64,000 nt of DNA from Calothrix parasitica NIES-267. Its GTDB lineage: Bacteria; Cyanobacteriota; Cyanobacteriia; Cyanobacteriales; Nostocaceae. The notes under the pieces were generated by a model. The model was not told the DNA's origin. It was given only the letters and a program-made list of their open reading frames with translations, and did not search any database. This document shows, in pieces, positions 44,179-53,220 of this stretch. The first letter of the stretch is position 1. The number at the start of each line of letters is the position of its first letter. Where the stretch lies: positions 7,084,123 through 7,148,122 of the forward strand of contig NZ_AP018227.1 of NCBI RefSeq assembly GCF_002368095.1, given 5' to 3'. The translations under genes and the position numbers were made by a program.

Positions 44179-45174
44179 ATGACCTCTCAAAAAGTTTTAG
44201 GCGATTGTCAGTTTTGCTCGGTTATTTCCAAAGCTAATAAAGAAGACCCGATTGGAACGGCAAATAAGGCTGACATCTACCTAATTACGGAAATACCTTT
44301 ACCTTGGACGGAACAGCAACTTTTGACTAACCCTGTTATCCAACAAGTTTTTAGTCTTCTTAAAGAACTACAGGAAAAAAATATAAGAGCAATCCCAATG
44401 GCGATTGCACCTGATAAGGAGTACTCGGTTTCGGAATACACTCGCGTCATATATTACCACCGTCCGGCACAATCTTTTGCGAAGTTTGAAAAGCAGGAAT
44501 TTCTGATTCCGGAAAGCCAGTTAACTCACTTGGTGACAGCGCTTTTGAAGCATCCAGATAAAATACATCAATTTGAATCATACCGACAACCAAGCAACTG
44601 CAACCGTGAATTGATGATTTGCACTCATGGTAATGTCGATGCTGCTTGTGCGCGCTTTGGCTTTCCGATTTATCAAAAGTTGCGTCAGGAATATGCAGCA
44701 AAATCCAATGGAAAATTAAGAGTTTGGCGCTGCTCCCATTTTGGCGGTCATCAGTTTGCTCCCACTTGTTTGGACTTACCGACAGGACAATTTTGGGCAC
44801 ATCTCGAACCAGAAATTTTAGATACTTTAGTACAGCGCAATAGTGCAGTTGCACAGTTACGTCAGTTTTATCGAGGTTGGTCGGGATTTGCAAAGTTTGA
44901 GCAAATTGTTGAGCGCGAAATTTGGATGAAGCAAGGTTGGGAATGGCTTAATTATCAAAAATCAGGTCAAGTGATAGCGCAGGATACAGCCAATGAAGAT
45001 GCAGATTGGGCTGAAGTTCGCATTGATTTCATCTCCCCAGATAGCAACACACAAGGTAGTTATGAAGCGAAAGTAGAAGTTTGTGGTAGCGTCATGACTG
45101 CTTTGAATTCTGGAAAAGAGCAACCTTTGCAGTCTGTAAAACAATATCGTGTCACCCAATTAAAGAAATACTGA
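44179..45174 (+). CDS. sucrase/ferredoxin-like (Suc_Fer) thioredoxin-fold protein
   Basis: 331 aa. CTHGNVDAACARFG (Cys 148 and 157) and VWRCSHFGGHQFAPTC (Cys 185 and 197, plus the GGH motif) are the ligand signature of the Suc/Fer family, a thioredoxin-fold ferredoxin with one FeS cluster. An additional N-terminal pair is C10-x2-C13. It lies behind two binding-protein genes of module 2 and before the module 3 regulators. An electron-carrier role such as reducing imported ferric siderophore in the cytoplasm fits this position but is inference. Confidence 0.88.
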   Translation: MTSQKVLGDCQFCSVISKANKEDPIGTANKADIYLITEIPLPWTEQQLLTNPVIQQVFSLLKELQEKNIRAIPMAIAPDKEYSVSEYTRVIYYHRPAQSFAKFEKQEFLIPESQLTHLVTALLKHPDKIHQFESYRQPSNCNRELMICTHGNVDAACARFGFPIYQKLRQEYAAKSNGKLRVWRCSHFGGHQFAPTCLDLPTGQFWAHLEPEILDTLVQRNSAVAQLRQFYRGWSGFAKFEQIVEREIWMKQGWEWLNYQKSGQVIAQDTANEDADWAEVRIDFISPDSNTQGSYEAKVEVCGSVMTALNSGKEQPLQSVKQYRVTQLKKY

Positions 45175-45397
45175 CCAAAGGATATTTGTCTGACTTCCTT
45201 CTAAAGGATTTCCATCAACGAAGGTATGCTGATATTAAGCGTATGATAACCATCAAGGAAGCAGTGGTGAAATAAATGGTATCCGTAACATGAAAATCAG
45301 TTGCGTGTAATACATCTAGTCAGTAAATGTTCGTGTGATAATAATGTTAATTTTTCTTATTAACAAATCACACTCTTACATTGGCAACTGACAAGGC

Positions 45398-46507
45398 ATG
45401 ACAAGGCATCTGGTTATCAATCAATCAAGCGATTGGCTCGTCCCTGGAGACACAAACGACACTCGTTTATTTCACTCAGATACTTCTGATTGCGTTCGCA
45501 TCTGCCGTCCTCAATTTGGTCAAGGATATTATCAAGTAATTCCTTTACGGGAAGATTTGCACTTACAAATTATTGACTATACTCCCAATCGCGATTTATT
45601 AATTAATAGTCTTGACAATGGTAAGTGTGTTGAATTTGAATTTCAGCTAGCTGGAAGAGATGCCGGATATAGCTTTTTCTTTCCTCATTCTAGAGTCAGG
45701 GGTTTTAATGTTTATGTAGCTCAAAAACGCGTTTTTAAGGTAGAGGTTTTCTTTAAATCACCCACCTTCTGTGGATATTGTCATCAATTTATTGAGCGTC
45801 TATCGCCGCAATTACAGCAGTTATTACAGCAAATTGTACAATCAATCTACCAGTACCAGGTAGGTAAATATGTCACTTCTACGGCTACCCTCGAACATAT
45901 TGTCAACTGCACCGCAGCATCTGAGAAACTATACTTTGAGCAGATTATACCAGCCCCACTGTATACCCAACTTGCAAGACTCGAATCTGCCACACGCAAT
46001 CCGATTACACCCGCAGTAGGGGAGGTAATTGAGCAAATTCTCAGCTGTCCTTATGGTGGTTCAACTCGGCGTAGATACTTAGAACGTAAAGCTTTGCAAC
46101 TAGTAGCTTTACATTTAAATTCTTTACTGACACCACAATATAATCTCCAGGGATTTAGCTTACTCCATTCGGAGGATGCGATCGCCATTCATCAAGCAGA
46201 AGAAATTTTGCGAACTAACTTACAAAATCCCCCTTCTATCGAACTTTTGGCGCGATTGGTGTTGCTAAATCGTTTCAAGGTCAACCAAGGTTTTTTGCAA
46301 CTATACAATAGTACACCGTTTCGCTATTTGCGAAAATGCCGAATGCTCAAAGCAAAACACTTGCTAATGACTTCAGAATTATCGATTGAACAAGTTGCTT
46401 TAACTGTGGGTTATAGCAGTCGCAGTCGATTCGCAACAGCATTTCGTCAAGAATTTGGTCTTAATCCCAAAATACTTCAAGTTCAAACCCTGAGAAAAGC
46501 TAGTTAA
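45398..46507 (+). CDS. AraC-family regulator, module 3 (divergent type)
   Basis: 369 aa, longer than the others because of an insertion at about residues 145-195. The sensor domain has FGQGYYQVIPLREDLHLQIIDY. The AraC domain has PPSIELLARLVLLNRFKVNQGFLQLYNSTPFRYLRKCRMLKAKHLL and VALTVGYSSRSRFATAFRQEFGLNPK. The first recognition helix (NRFKVNQGF) differs from the CTLKKGF of the other AraC proteins here, so it should read a different operator. The start lies in a tandem TGACAAGGCA repeat (45389-45408). It is followed by a second AraC gene. Confidence 0.9.
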   Translation: MTRHLVINQSSDWLVPGDTNDTRLFHSDTSDCVRICRPQFGQGYYQVIPLREDLHLQIIDYTPNRDLLINSLDNGKCVEFEFQLAGRDAGYSFFFPHSRVRGFNVYVAQKRVFKVEVFFKSPTFCGYCHQFIERLSPQLQQLLQQIVQSIYQYQVGKYVTSTATLEHIVNCTAASEKLYFEQIIPAPLYTQLARLESATRNPITPAVGEVIEQILSCPYGGSTRRRYLERKALQLVALHLNSLLTPQYNLQGFSLLHSEDAIAIHQAEEILRTNLQNPPSIELLARLVLLNRFKVNQGFLQLYNSTPFRYLRKCRMLKAKHLLMTSELSIEQVALTVGYSSRSRFATAFRQEFGLNPKILQVQTLRKAS

Positions 46508-46613
46508 GAATGATGTTTTTCCTTTAAATATTGCCCTAACTATATCTTCACGGTAAAATTATTGCAATTAATTATCATTAAATCTTGATAAAATTGTTTA
46601 ATAATTTCCAGCA

Positions 46614-47609
46614 ATGACAATCACTATTACAGTAGAAGATTACGAAGAACTGTTAGAGGAAAATTTACAGAATAATAAATCTAACCCTGCTCTGGAAATA
46701 TCTGAAGATTTGTATGAAATACCCAAACAGCTAGGTAAAGGTTATAAGCGAACTATTGAAATACGTCCCGAACTTTCGCTGTATATTTTTGACGAAGAAT
46801 ATCATCGCGATATATCGGTTCAAATCCCAGTTAATCACCACCCACTGCAATTTGGTGCTTTAGCTTCGGGAATGTATACAGATACTTACGGACGAGTTGG
46901 GGGAGGAAATACATTTATTGCTGGTGCTGGGATTCAACGTAAATTGGATATATTTTATCGTCAATCTCAAAGGGTAATAGGTATTTATATAGAAATGACA
47001 CCGGAGTATTTAGAAAATTTGGTTCCTGGAAGTAATGGAGAAACAGCACCGGAATTGAAATTTCTGAATAAAGGTAACGATTGGCAAACATTAATTTATC
47101 CTCAAACAACTCCAGCGATTCAGGGAGTAGTACAGCAAATTATTGATTGTCCCTATCAAGGAATAACCAAACGCATGTATTTACAGGCTAAGATACTCGA
47201 ATTAATAGCTCTACAGCTCGCTCCTTTCTTAGCGGAACAAGGAAAACAACAAGCATCAGTACGACTCAAAGCAGCAACTATTACCCGAATTCATAGCGCT
47301 AGGGAAATTTTACTTTCTAGTTTAGAAAATCCACCATCATTATTAGAATTAGCGCAGATGGTAGGAGTTAGTCAAACTACTCTCAAACGAGGATTTAAAG
47401 AACTTTTTGGGACAACCGTATTTGGCTATCTTACAGATAAACGTATGATACAAGCAGAAAAGCTATTGCGACAAAACAACAGTAGCGTTGCAGAGGTTGC
47501 TAATTTAGTTGGTTATTCCCACCTGGGACATTTTTCTACTGCTTTTAAAAAAAGGTATGGTATTACACCAAGTCAATGTTTTTTAGGTAAAAAAGTCTTT
47601 TCGGGATAA
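46614..47609 (+). CDS. AraC-family regulator, module 3 (PchR-like)
   Basis: 331 aa. The N-terminus MTITITVEDYEELLEENL and PKQLGKGYKRTIEIRPELSLYIFDEEY form the sensor part. The C-terminal HTH pair is PPSLLELAQMVGVSQTTLKRGFKELFGTTVFGYLTDKRMIQAEKLL and VANLVGYSHLGHFSTAFKKRYGITPSQ. The leader contains TTAATTATCATTAAAT (about 46567), a possible iron box. It precedes the receptor gene at 47749 by 139 bases and probably controls it. Its stop overlaps a repeat at 47597-47627. Confidence 0.93.
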   Translation: MTITITVEDYEELLEENLQNNKSNPALEISEDLYEIPKQLGKGYKRTIEIRPELSLYIFDEEYHRDISVQIPVNHHPLQFGALASGMYTDTYGRVGGGNTFIAGAGIQRKLDIFYRQSQRVIGIYIEMTPEYLENLVPGSNGETAPELKFLNKGNDWQTLIYPQTTPAIQGVVQQIIDCPYQGITKRMYLQAKILELIALQLAPFLAEQGKQQASVRLKAATITRIHSAREILLSSLENPPSLLELAQMVGVSQTTLKRGFKELFGTTVFGYLTDKRMIQAEKLLRQNNSSVAEVANLVGYSHLGHFSTAFKKRYGITPSQCFLGKKVFSG

Positions 47610-47627
47610 TAAAAGCTTTTTTGGATA
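47597..47627. promoter_or_regulatory. direct repeat, likely AraC operator, module 3
   Basis: CTTTTCGGGATA (47597-47608) and CTTTTTTGGATA (47616-47627) are direct repeats 19 bases apart. The first overlaps the AraC stop (47607-47609), as in modules 1 and 2. The second unit with its flank (AGCTTTTTTGGATAGACTTA) has a near copy at 52153-52171 (AGCTTTTCGGATAGACTTA) beside the orphan antitoxin, a sign that a module once lay there. Confidence 0.5.
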
Positions 47628-47748
47628 GACTTACTCGCTGCAACTTCTTTATACTTAGCTCTACTAAAGTTAATAATATTTCTCAATTATTGTTTGCTTC
47701 TTTCCGAGAGTGCGGAAGTATATATATTAGATTTAAAGGAGCCATTTT

Positions 47749-50442
47749 ATGCAGCGGTGGTGTTTATCCGTTAGCGTTCGTCTATGGATTTTAATCAGCT
47801 TTTCAGGATATTTAAGTATTATTACGGTTCTACCGGGATTCGCTAAAGAAAAATCTAACTATCAAAATAATAAAGCGCGGTTAATTACATCCTTACGCAA
47901 CCGTCAGCAGAAAAGCGCTAAAATTCCTCAAATCAGCGAGATTGAATTTCCTTCTAAAAGCGCTCGAATGTTGGTACAAACACCAAATAATTCATCTAAT
48001 AAAACAGAACAAAATAGTAAAACCATATCAATTACTGGAGTAAAAGCCAACCCTACAGAAAAAGGATTGGAAATAATATTACAAACAACTCAAGCAAGAC
48101 AATTACAAGTAATTAATCGCAGTAGTGATAATAATTTTATAGCAGATATTCCCAACGCTCAATTAAAGCTAACTTCTGGAGATACATTCAAATTTAATTC
48201 CGAAAAACCTTTAGAGGGAATTACTGAAATAACGGTAATTAATTTAAATGCAAATACTGTTAGAATAACCGCAACAGGTGAAACAGCATTACCGAAAGTT
48301 GAATTATTTGATAGCGGACAGGGTTTAATTTTTGGATTAGCTCCTACGACAAGTACAGCACAGAAACCTCAGAACAAACCAGAAGAAAGACAACAATCTG
48401 TAACTGAAGCTCCATCAAAAAAACCAACTCAACAAGATGAAACAATTGAATTGTTTGTGACTGGTGAGCGAGATGGATATGTAGTTCCAAATGCTACTAC
48501 CGCAACTCGTACAGATACCCCGTTAAAAGATATTCCCCAATCAATTCAAGTAGTTCCAAAACAGATATTGGAAGATAGGAGCGCAACAGAACTCAGGGAT
48601 GCATTGGAAACTGTAGGAGGAATCAGTTCAGCAGGTGGAAGAGGAACGGGTAGCTTTGGAGAAACCTTTAAAATTCGGGGTTTCGATATTAATGGTAATG
48701 CACTTTTGCGAGATGGTATCCCCTTTTTCTCTCAAGGAACCCTAGGTACCAATGATATTGAAAGACTTGAGGTTCTCAAAGGTCCAGCTTCGGTGCTATT
48801 CGGTTCGGGAGAACCCGGTGGAGTTATCAATTTGGTTTCTAAACAACCTTTGTTTGAACCAAAATATTCTACCTCCTTTACAGTGGGAAGTTTTGATAAT
48901 TATCAAGGAGCTATCGATTTATCTGCACCCTTGAATGATTCAAAAACAGTCCGGTATCGCTTGAATGTAGACTACGAAAACTATGGCAGTTTCAGGGACT
49001 TTGTAGACGGGGAGCGCTTTTCTATTTCTCCCACAATCACCTGGGATATTAGTCCAAACACCTCCTTAAACCTCTATGGTCAATATACTAACGAACGTGA
49101 AACCTTAGATGATGGACTTCCCGAAACCAGTGATGGTGTAGTTGATATTCCCCGGAGTCGGTTTTTGAATGAAGATTTTGGCGAATTTGAGCAGGACCAA
49201 TTTAATATCGGCTATACCCTGAATCATCGATTTAACGAAGATTGGTCAGTCAGACATGCTTTGCAATACTTAGAATATGATGCTCTAAAACTTTATCCAT
49301 TTTTTGATACTTTTGACGAAGTAACGGGAGAGCTTTCTCGTATAGAATATGTTGCTGATGAAAGTTATCAGAGATTTTTCACCAATGTGGAAGGAATTGG
49401 TAAATTTAATACAGGCTCAATTAAACATCAAATAGTAGCTGGTGTTGAATATCGTCGTAACACTGAAGATCCAAGTTTTCAGTTTAGTAATACCTATCCT
49501 TCAATTAATGTTTTCAATCCAGTTTATACTCGGACACCTTACGAAATTGCACCAGAATTTTTTCGGGATGATAGGATTACAGGTATAGGCATTTATCTAC
49601 AAGACCAAATTGATTTACTACCCAATTTGAAAGTATTAGCAGGTGTTCGTTACGATAATTTTGACCAATTTCGTACTACCCAAAATTTAGGCGAAGAAAG
49701 ACAAGAGTTTGAGCAAACAGACAGTGCTTGGTCGCCAAGATTTGGCATTGTTTACCAACCAATCGAACCACTTTCACTTTATGCGTCCTATACACGCTCT
49801 TTTAGTCCATCTTTTGGTGCAAATCGTAACAATGGTCAGCCATTCGAGCCAGAAACCGGACGACAATTTGAAGTCGGAGCTAAGGCAGATTTATCCGATA
49901 AACTCAGCCTTACTCTAGCAGCTTTTGATATTCGCAAACAAAACGTAAGTACAACCGACCCCGATAATATTGCTTTTTCCATCCAAACTGGAGAACAAAC
50001 TAGTCGTGGAATTGAACTCAATTTGGCAGGAGAAGTTTCACCAGGGTTAAAGATGACAGCATCCTACACTTACCTTGATGCTTTTGTGAGTAAAGACACC
50101 GATTTTGAAGGGAATCGTCTTCCCGACGTACCCGAAAATCAATTCAGCTTATGGACAACTTACGAAATCCAGAAAGGTAATCTTGCAGGATTAGGGTTTG
50201 GTTTGGGACTTTATTACGTCGGGGAACGTCAACGAGATTTAGATAATAGTTATGAGCTTCCAAGTTACTTCCGTACCGATGCAGCTTTATTCTACAAGAG
50301 AAACAATTGGCGTGCCCAATTAAATATCGAAAACCTGTTTGATATAGATTATTTCCGTTCTGCGAATTATAGTTTCGTCGGAGGTGGAGTTAATCCTGGA
50401 AAACCATTTGCAGTTACCGCATCCTTTGCGATTGATTTTTAA
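47749..50442 (+). CDS. TonB-dependent siderophore receptor with AMIN domain, module 3
   Basis: 897 aa. AAGGAG lies close before ATG 47749. After the signal peptide (LWILISFSGYLSIITVLPGFA) comes an AMIN domain at about 95-200. Then IELFVTGERDGYVVPNA and the plug (TDTPLKDIPQSIQVVPKQIL, LEVLKGPASVLFGSGEPGGVINLVSKQP), and a barrel ending VTASFAIDF. It is closest to the module 1 and 4 receptors (FhuA/FpvA-like plug). Ligand class: probably hydroxamate or mixed-type ferric siderophore, not determinable here. Confidence 0.95.
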   Translation: MQRWCLSVSVRLWILISFSGYLSIITVLPGFAKEKSNYQNNKARLITSLRNRQQKSAKIPQISEIEFPSKSARMLVQTPNNSSNKTEQNSKTISITGVKANPTEKGLEIILQTTQARQLQVINRSSDNNFIADIPNAQLKLTSGDTFKFNSEKPLEGITEITVINLNANTVRITATGETALPKVELFDSGQGLIFGLAPTTSTAQKPQNKPEERQQSVTEAPSKKPTQQDETIELFVTGERDGYVVPNATTATRTDTPLKDIPQSIQVVPKQILEDRSATELRDALETVGGISSAGGRGTGSFGETFKIRGFDINGNALLRDGIPFFSQGTLGTNDIERLEVLKGPASVLFGSGEPGGVINLVSKQPLFEPKYSTSFTVGSFDNYQGAIDLSAPLNDSKTVRYRLNVDYENYGSFRDFVDGERFSISPTITWDISPNTSLNLYGQYTNERETLDDGLPETSDGVVDIPRSRFLNEDFGEFEQDQFNIGYTLNHRFNEDWSVRHALQYLEYDALKLYPFFDTFDEVTGELSRIEYVADESYQRFFTNVEGIGKFNTGSIKHQIVAGVEYRRNTEDPSFQFSNTYPSINVFNPVYTRTPYEIAPEFFRDDRITGIGIYLQDQIDLLPNLKVLAGVRYDNFDQFRTTQNLGEERQEFEQTDSAWSPRFGIVYQPIEPLSLYASYTRSFSPSFGANRNNGQPFEPETGRQFEVGAKADLSDKLSLTLAAFDIRKQNVSTTDPDNIAFSIQTGEQTSRGIELNLAGEVSPGLKMTASYTYLDAFVSKDTDFEGNRLPDVPENQFSLWTTYEIQKGNLAGLGFGLGLYYVGERQRDLDNSYELPSYFRTDAALFYKRNNWRAQLNIENLFDIDYFRSANYSFVGGGVNPGKPFAVTASFAIDF

Positions 50443-50463
50443 TTTGTCAAACTTAGCATCAGA

Positions 50464-51429
50464 ATGTTTAAAAAAATTAATGCTTTAGTTTTGTTGTTTG
50501 TGTCTGGTATTTTAATCTTTTTAATGATATCGGCTTGCAACAGCAAAACTTTTACTCCAAATAAGATTGATAGCTCTTCTACCGATAACTGTCGTGTCAT
50601 CAAACAAGCAATGGGGAAAACCTGCGTACCTGATAACCCAAAAAGATTAGCCGTTTTAGATTTAAACTCGGCAAGTGATGCGCTTGTGCTGGAAATTACT
50701 CCTGCTGGGATAACAACTTTTTCTGATAATTCCGTTGATGGATTACCAGTTTATTTAAAAGATAAATTACAGGGTATACCAAAATTAGGACAAGTATCTC
50801 AACCTAATATAGAAAGTATTGTATCGCTGAAGCCCGATTTAATCATAGGCTCAAAAAAATTTCACGAGTCAATTTATCCTTTACTTTCCAAGATTGCTCC
50901 TACAATTCTAGAATCACAAAGCTTTCTTAAATGGCGAGAACGCTTTAATTTCATTGCTGAAGTATTAGACAAACAAACAGCGGCTCAGAAAGCTTGGTCT
51001 CAATACTATCAACGCATGGAAGAATTAAAAATAGCTTTGGGTAATTCATACAAAAACAAAAATATTTCCGTTGTTGAATTTTGTTGTGATGGTATATTTT
51101 TGATTAAAAGTGATTCTCCTATCAGTTCGATTTTGAGAGATGCAGGTTTACAATTTCAAGAAGCTTTATACGATAATCCCTATGAATATCTACAGATATC
51201 AGAAGAGGAACTTGATAAAATAAGCGGCGATATTTTATTTGTGACTAGTTTTAGTGATAGTAAACCTTACATTGAAAGGCTTGAGAAAAAACCACTTTGG
51301 CAAAAAATAAAAGCTGTACAACAGAATAAAGTCTATTTTGTAGATGGGGAAACTTGGCGAGGATTCGATTTACTTGCTGCGAATGCTGTTATTGATGATT
51401 TGTTTAAATATCTCGTTAATGCACCTTAA
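50464..51429 (+). CDS. FecB-like iron-siderophore-binding lipoprotein, module 3
   Basis: 321 aa. The lipobox is LMISAC (anchor Cys about residue 25). Motifs are CRVIKQAMGKTCVPDNPKRLAVLDL, LGQVSQPNIESIVSLKPDLIIG and KPLWQKIKAVQQNKVYFVDGETW. It starts 21 bases after the receptor stop, so it is co-transcribed. Module 3 ends here without an MFS gene; a toxin-antitoxin block follows in the opposite orientation. An unusual adjacent cysteine pair (FCCDGIF) lies mid-protein. Confidence 0.94.
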   Translation: MFKKINALVLLFVSGILIFLMISACNSKTFTPNKIDSSSTDNCRVIKQAMGKTCVPDNPKRLAVLDLNSASDALVLEITPAGITTFSDNSVDGLPVYLKDKLQGIPKLGQVSQPNIESIVSLKPDLIIGSKKFHESIYPLLSKIAPTILESQSFLKWRERFNFIAEVLDKQTAAQKAWSQYYQRMEELKIALGNSYKNKNISVVEFCCDGIFLIKSDSPISSILRDAGLQFQEALYDNPYEYLQISEEELDKISGDILFVTSFSDSKPYIERLEKKPLWQKIKAVQQNKVYFVDGETWRGFDLLAANAVIDDLFKYLVNAP

Positions 51430-51474
51430 TCTCAAATTATGTAATTCTAGCAGTTTTAATTAAGTTTATTCATC

Positions 51475-51505
51475 AAGCTCGGATTCCTCGATACTTTTAC
51501 AAATT
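51475..51505 (-). pseudogene. short antitoxin-gene fragment
   Basis: 31 bases (AAGCTCGGATTCCTCGATAC onward) match the KSIEEFEL-coding part of the antitoxin gene at 52168-52443 with four mismatches. It is a third trace of the same antitoxin in the element, after 22899-23123, and shows repeated duplication and loss around the module joints. Confidence 0.6.
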
Positions 51506-51520
51506 CATGTCATTGCAGTC

Positions 51521-51895
51521 CTACCATTTGGCATAAGTATAATTATTTCGGATGTTTTCATCTTTGCTCAGTAGTATATTGTTACTTACTTGAGCATTTG
51601 CCGTAATAATCCGGTCAAAAGGGTCGCGAGTCCAATTAATAGCCAAAGAAACGCTAATAATCTGGTTAAAGCTTTTATTGCATATTTGTAAGTCAATCTG
51701 CTCGGATAGTTCAGTAATAATCGTATCCGGTTGATGTGTAATGCGCTTTATTTCATATAAATACTGTAACTCTAATCGAACAATCGCCGATATATAAATT
51801 TCATTATCATTAATTAAACTTTTAGCAAGTTCACTTAATTTATCTGTCAAACCAGAATAGAGCCATACAACGACATGAGTATCAAGGTAAATCAA
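51521..51895 (-). CDS. PIN-domain toxin (VapC-like)
   Basis: 124 aa. MIYLDTHVVVWLYSG gives the first acidic residue (D5), AIVRLELQYL the Glu, and NWTRDPFDRIITANA and LSKDENI the remaining Asp residues of a PIN ribonuclease site. Such toxins cleave tRNA or rRNA unless bound by the antitoxin, encoded immediately upstream with a 14-base overlap. A working module could stabilise the element in vegetative cells. In cells that excise and lose the circle it would be a burden, which makes its presence here interesting. Confidence 0.9.
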   Translation of the reverse strand: MIYLDTHVVVWLYSGLTDKLSELAKSLINDNEIYISAIVRLELQYLYEIKRITHQPDTIITELSEQIDLQICNKSFNQIISVSLAINWTRDPFDRIITANAQVSNNILLSKDENIRNNYTYAKW

Positions 51896-52118
51896 TATTA
51901 ATCTCCTGCTCCCAACTTATATTAACTAAATCATCGGGATTTCCTTGAATAACATCTGGCTTAAAAATCAAGTTTTTAAGCTTATCATTTTTTTCCACAG
52001 GAACAATTTTTAATAATTTACCATTTTTATTAATTTCTATTGGGATACCTGTTTCTAGTACCTCATCCAATAGAAGTTCAATGTTATTACTCAATTCCGT
52101 TAATGTAATCTTTTTCAT
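51882..52118 (-). CDS. antitoxin of the PIN-domain toxin
   Basis: 78 aa. KKITLTELSNNIELLLDEVLETGIPIEINKNGKLLKIVPVE is the Phd/AbrB-like DNA-binding half often paired with VapC in cyanobacteria. The acidic C-terminus (NPDDLVNISWEQEINIDLP) would wrap the toxin. It overlaps the toxin start and probably represses its own operon. Confidence 0.85.
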   Translation of the reverse strand: MKKITLTELSNNIELLLDEVLETGIPIEINKNGKLLKIVPVEKNDKLKNLIFKPDVIQGNPDDLVNISWEQEINIDLP

Positions 52119-52167
52119 CGGTTACTCTTGACATTTATTGGATAGAAATTTAGCTTTTCGGATAGAC

Positions 52168-52443
52168 TTATTTATCTCGCAGTTGCTTAAATGCTTTGTC
52201 TAAAGACATACCTTTACCAAGCTCGAATTCCTCGATACTTTTGCGAATTACTGCGCTTGTCTCTAAAAGTTCCAGTCTATCAAGCAGTTCTTGATAGCTT
52301 TCGGCATCTTGAACAACCACAGATGCTTTACCATTAACGGTGAGAACAATAGGTTCTTTGCTTCCCCGGAGCTTCTCCAAAAACGCTTTTGCACCGCGTT
52401 GAAATTCCGAGAGCGGATAAATATTACGAAGACTTAGAGTCAT
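52168..52443 (-). CDS. YefM/Phd-type antitoxin without adjacent toxin
   Basis: 91 aa and intact. NIYPLSEFQRGAKAFLEKLRG SKEPIVLTVNGKASVVVQDAES is the Phd/YefM fold, and the tail SIEEFELGKGMSLDKAFKQLRDK binds the toxin in related systems. The expected RelE/ParE toxin gene does not follow; the next gene is the unrelated PIN antitoxin after 50 bases. The deleted toxin at 23107-23223 belongs to a sister copy. It may be an orphan antitoxin guarding against toxins elsewhere. Confidence 0.85.
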   Translation of the reverse strand: MTLSLRNIYPLSEFQRGAKAFLEKLRGSKEPIVLTVNGKASVVVQDAESYQELLDRLELLETSAVIRKSIEEFELGKGMSLDKAFKQLRDK

Positions 52444-52607
52444 ATTTTCATAAAATAAACTGATAATTTCATGTTAATTATTTGAAGTTGTATTGTCAAA
52501 AATATTTTAAGCTTTTAAATTGTTTGTTTTTACCAAACTGGTTTAATTCGCCTAAAGTCGGGAGTTAAGCTGAGATACTTCCCTTTTTAATTGAGAAATA
52601 TGGCATT

Positions 52608-52928
52608 GTGTTGAAATATATAGGAGTACAGCGCCCATCTTCACAAATAGGAGATTTTATTTACACCAAGAAGCTTTCGCCAGAAAGTTTACCAGAAATT
52701 GATGGCGATGTTCTGTTCTTTGTTACTTGGAAAAAACAAGGAGATAAAGAGGCTTTCGAGAAATTGCAAAAAAATCCTTTGTGGAACAAACTTAAAGTTG
52801 TTCAAAATAATCGGGTTTATCTAGTGGATTCGGATCATTGGTATAGAGACCATAGTATTTGAGGATTTAATACATTAATTGATGATTTATTTAAACATTT
52901 CGTTAATTCTCCTCAAAATAATAGCTAA
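52608..52928 (+). pseudogene. FecB-like protein, C-terminal remnant with in-frame stop
   Basis: GVQRPSSQIGDFIYTKKLSPESLPEIDGDVLFFV and NPLWNKLKVVQNNRVYLVDSDHW are the second lobe of a siderophore-binding protein. A TGA at 52860 interrupts it, and the same frame then reads GFNTLIDDLFKHFVNSPQNNS to a stop at 52926. The first two thirds are missing. It marks a fifth, lost binding-protein gene between modules 3 and 4. Confidence 0.88.
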
Positions 52929-53114
52929 ATGCATGAATAAATTTATGCAGCAATTTATGATTTCATTGTCTGAATCCACTTTTACTAATCATGAATAAAA
53001 AAGGAACCGTCCCTTTGTATAAGGCAGATGATTGGGATTACTTCACTCCGAAGAGGCTGCGTTAGCTGTAGCAAAGCTGAACGTAATCACAACTGTTTAA
53101 GCGGGAAGAGAGTA

Positions 53115-53147
53115 AATGCGTTTGGGGCGCAAAATATATTGAGAAAT
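53115..53147. repeat. 33-bp block shared with the end of the 42994 gene
   Basis: AATGCGTTTGGGGCGCAAAA at 53115-53134 is identical to 43981-44000, and the match continues as ATTGAGAAA. At 43981 it is coding (last residues of a FecB-like protein). Here it is non-coding, upstream of the module 4 receptor. It is a leftover of a former gene or of recombination between modules. Confidence 0.65.
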
Positions 53148-53220
53148 ATTTGCATTCCACTTAAGCTAATTGACAATAATTAGTTTTAAGATTCAGCTTC
53201 AAAGCTGGTGCAAGAGAATT

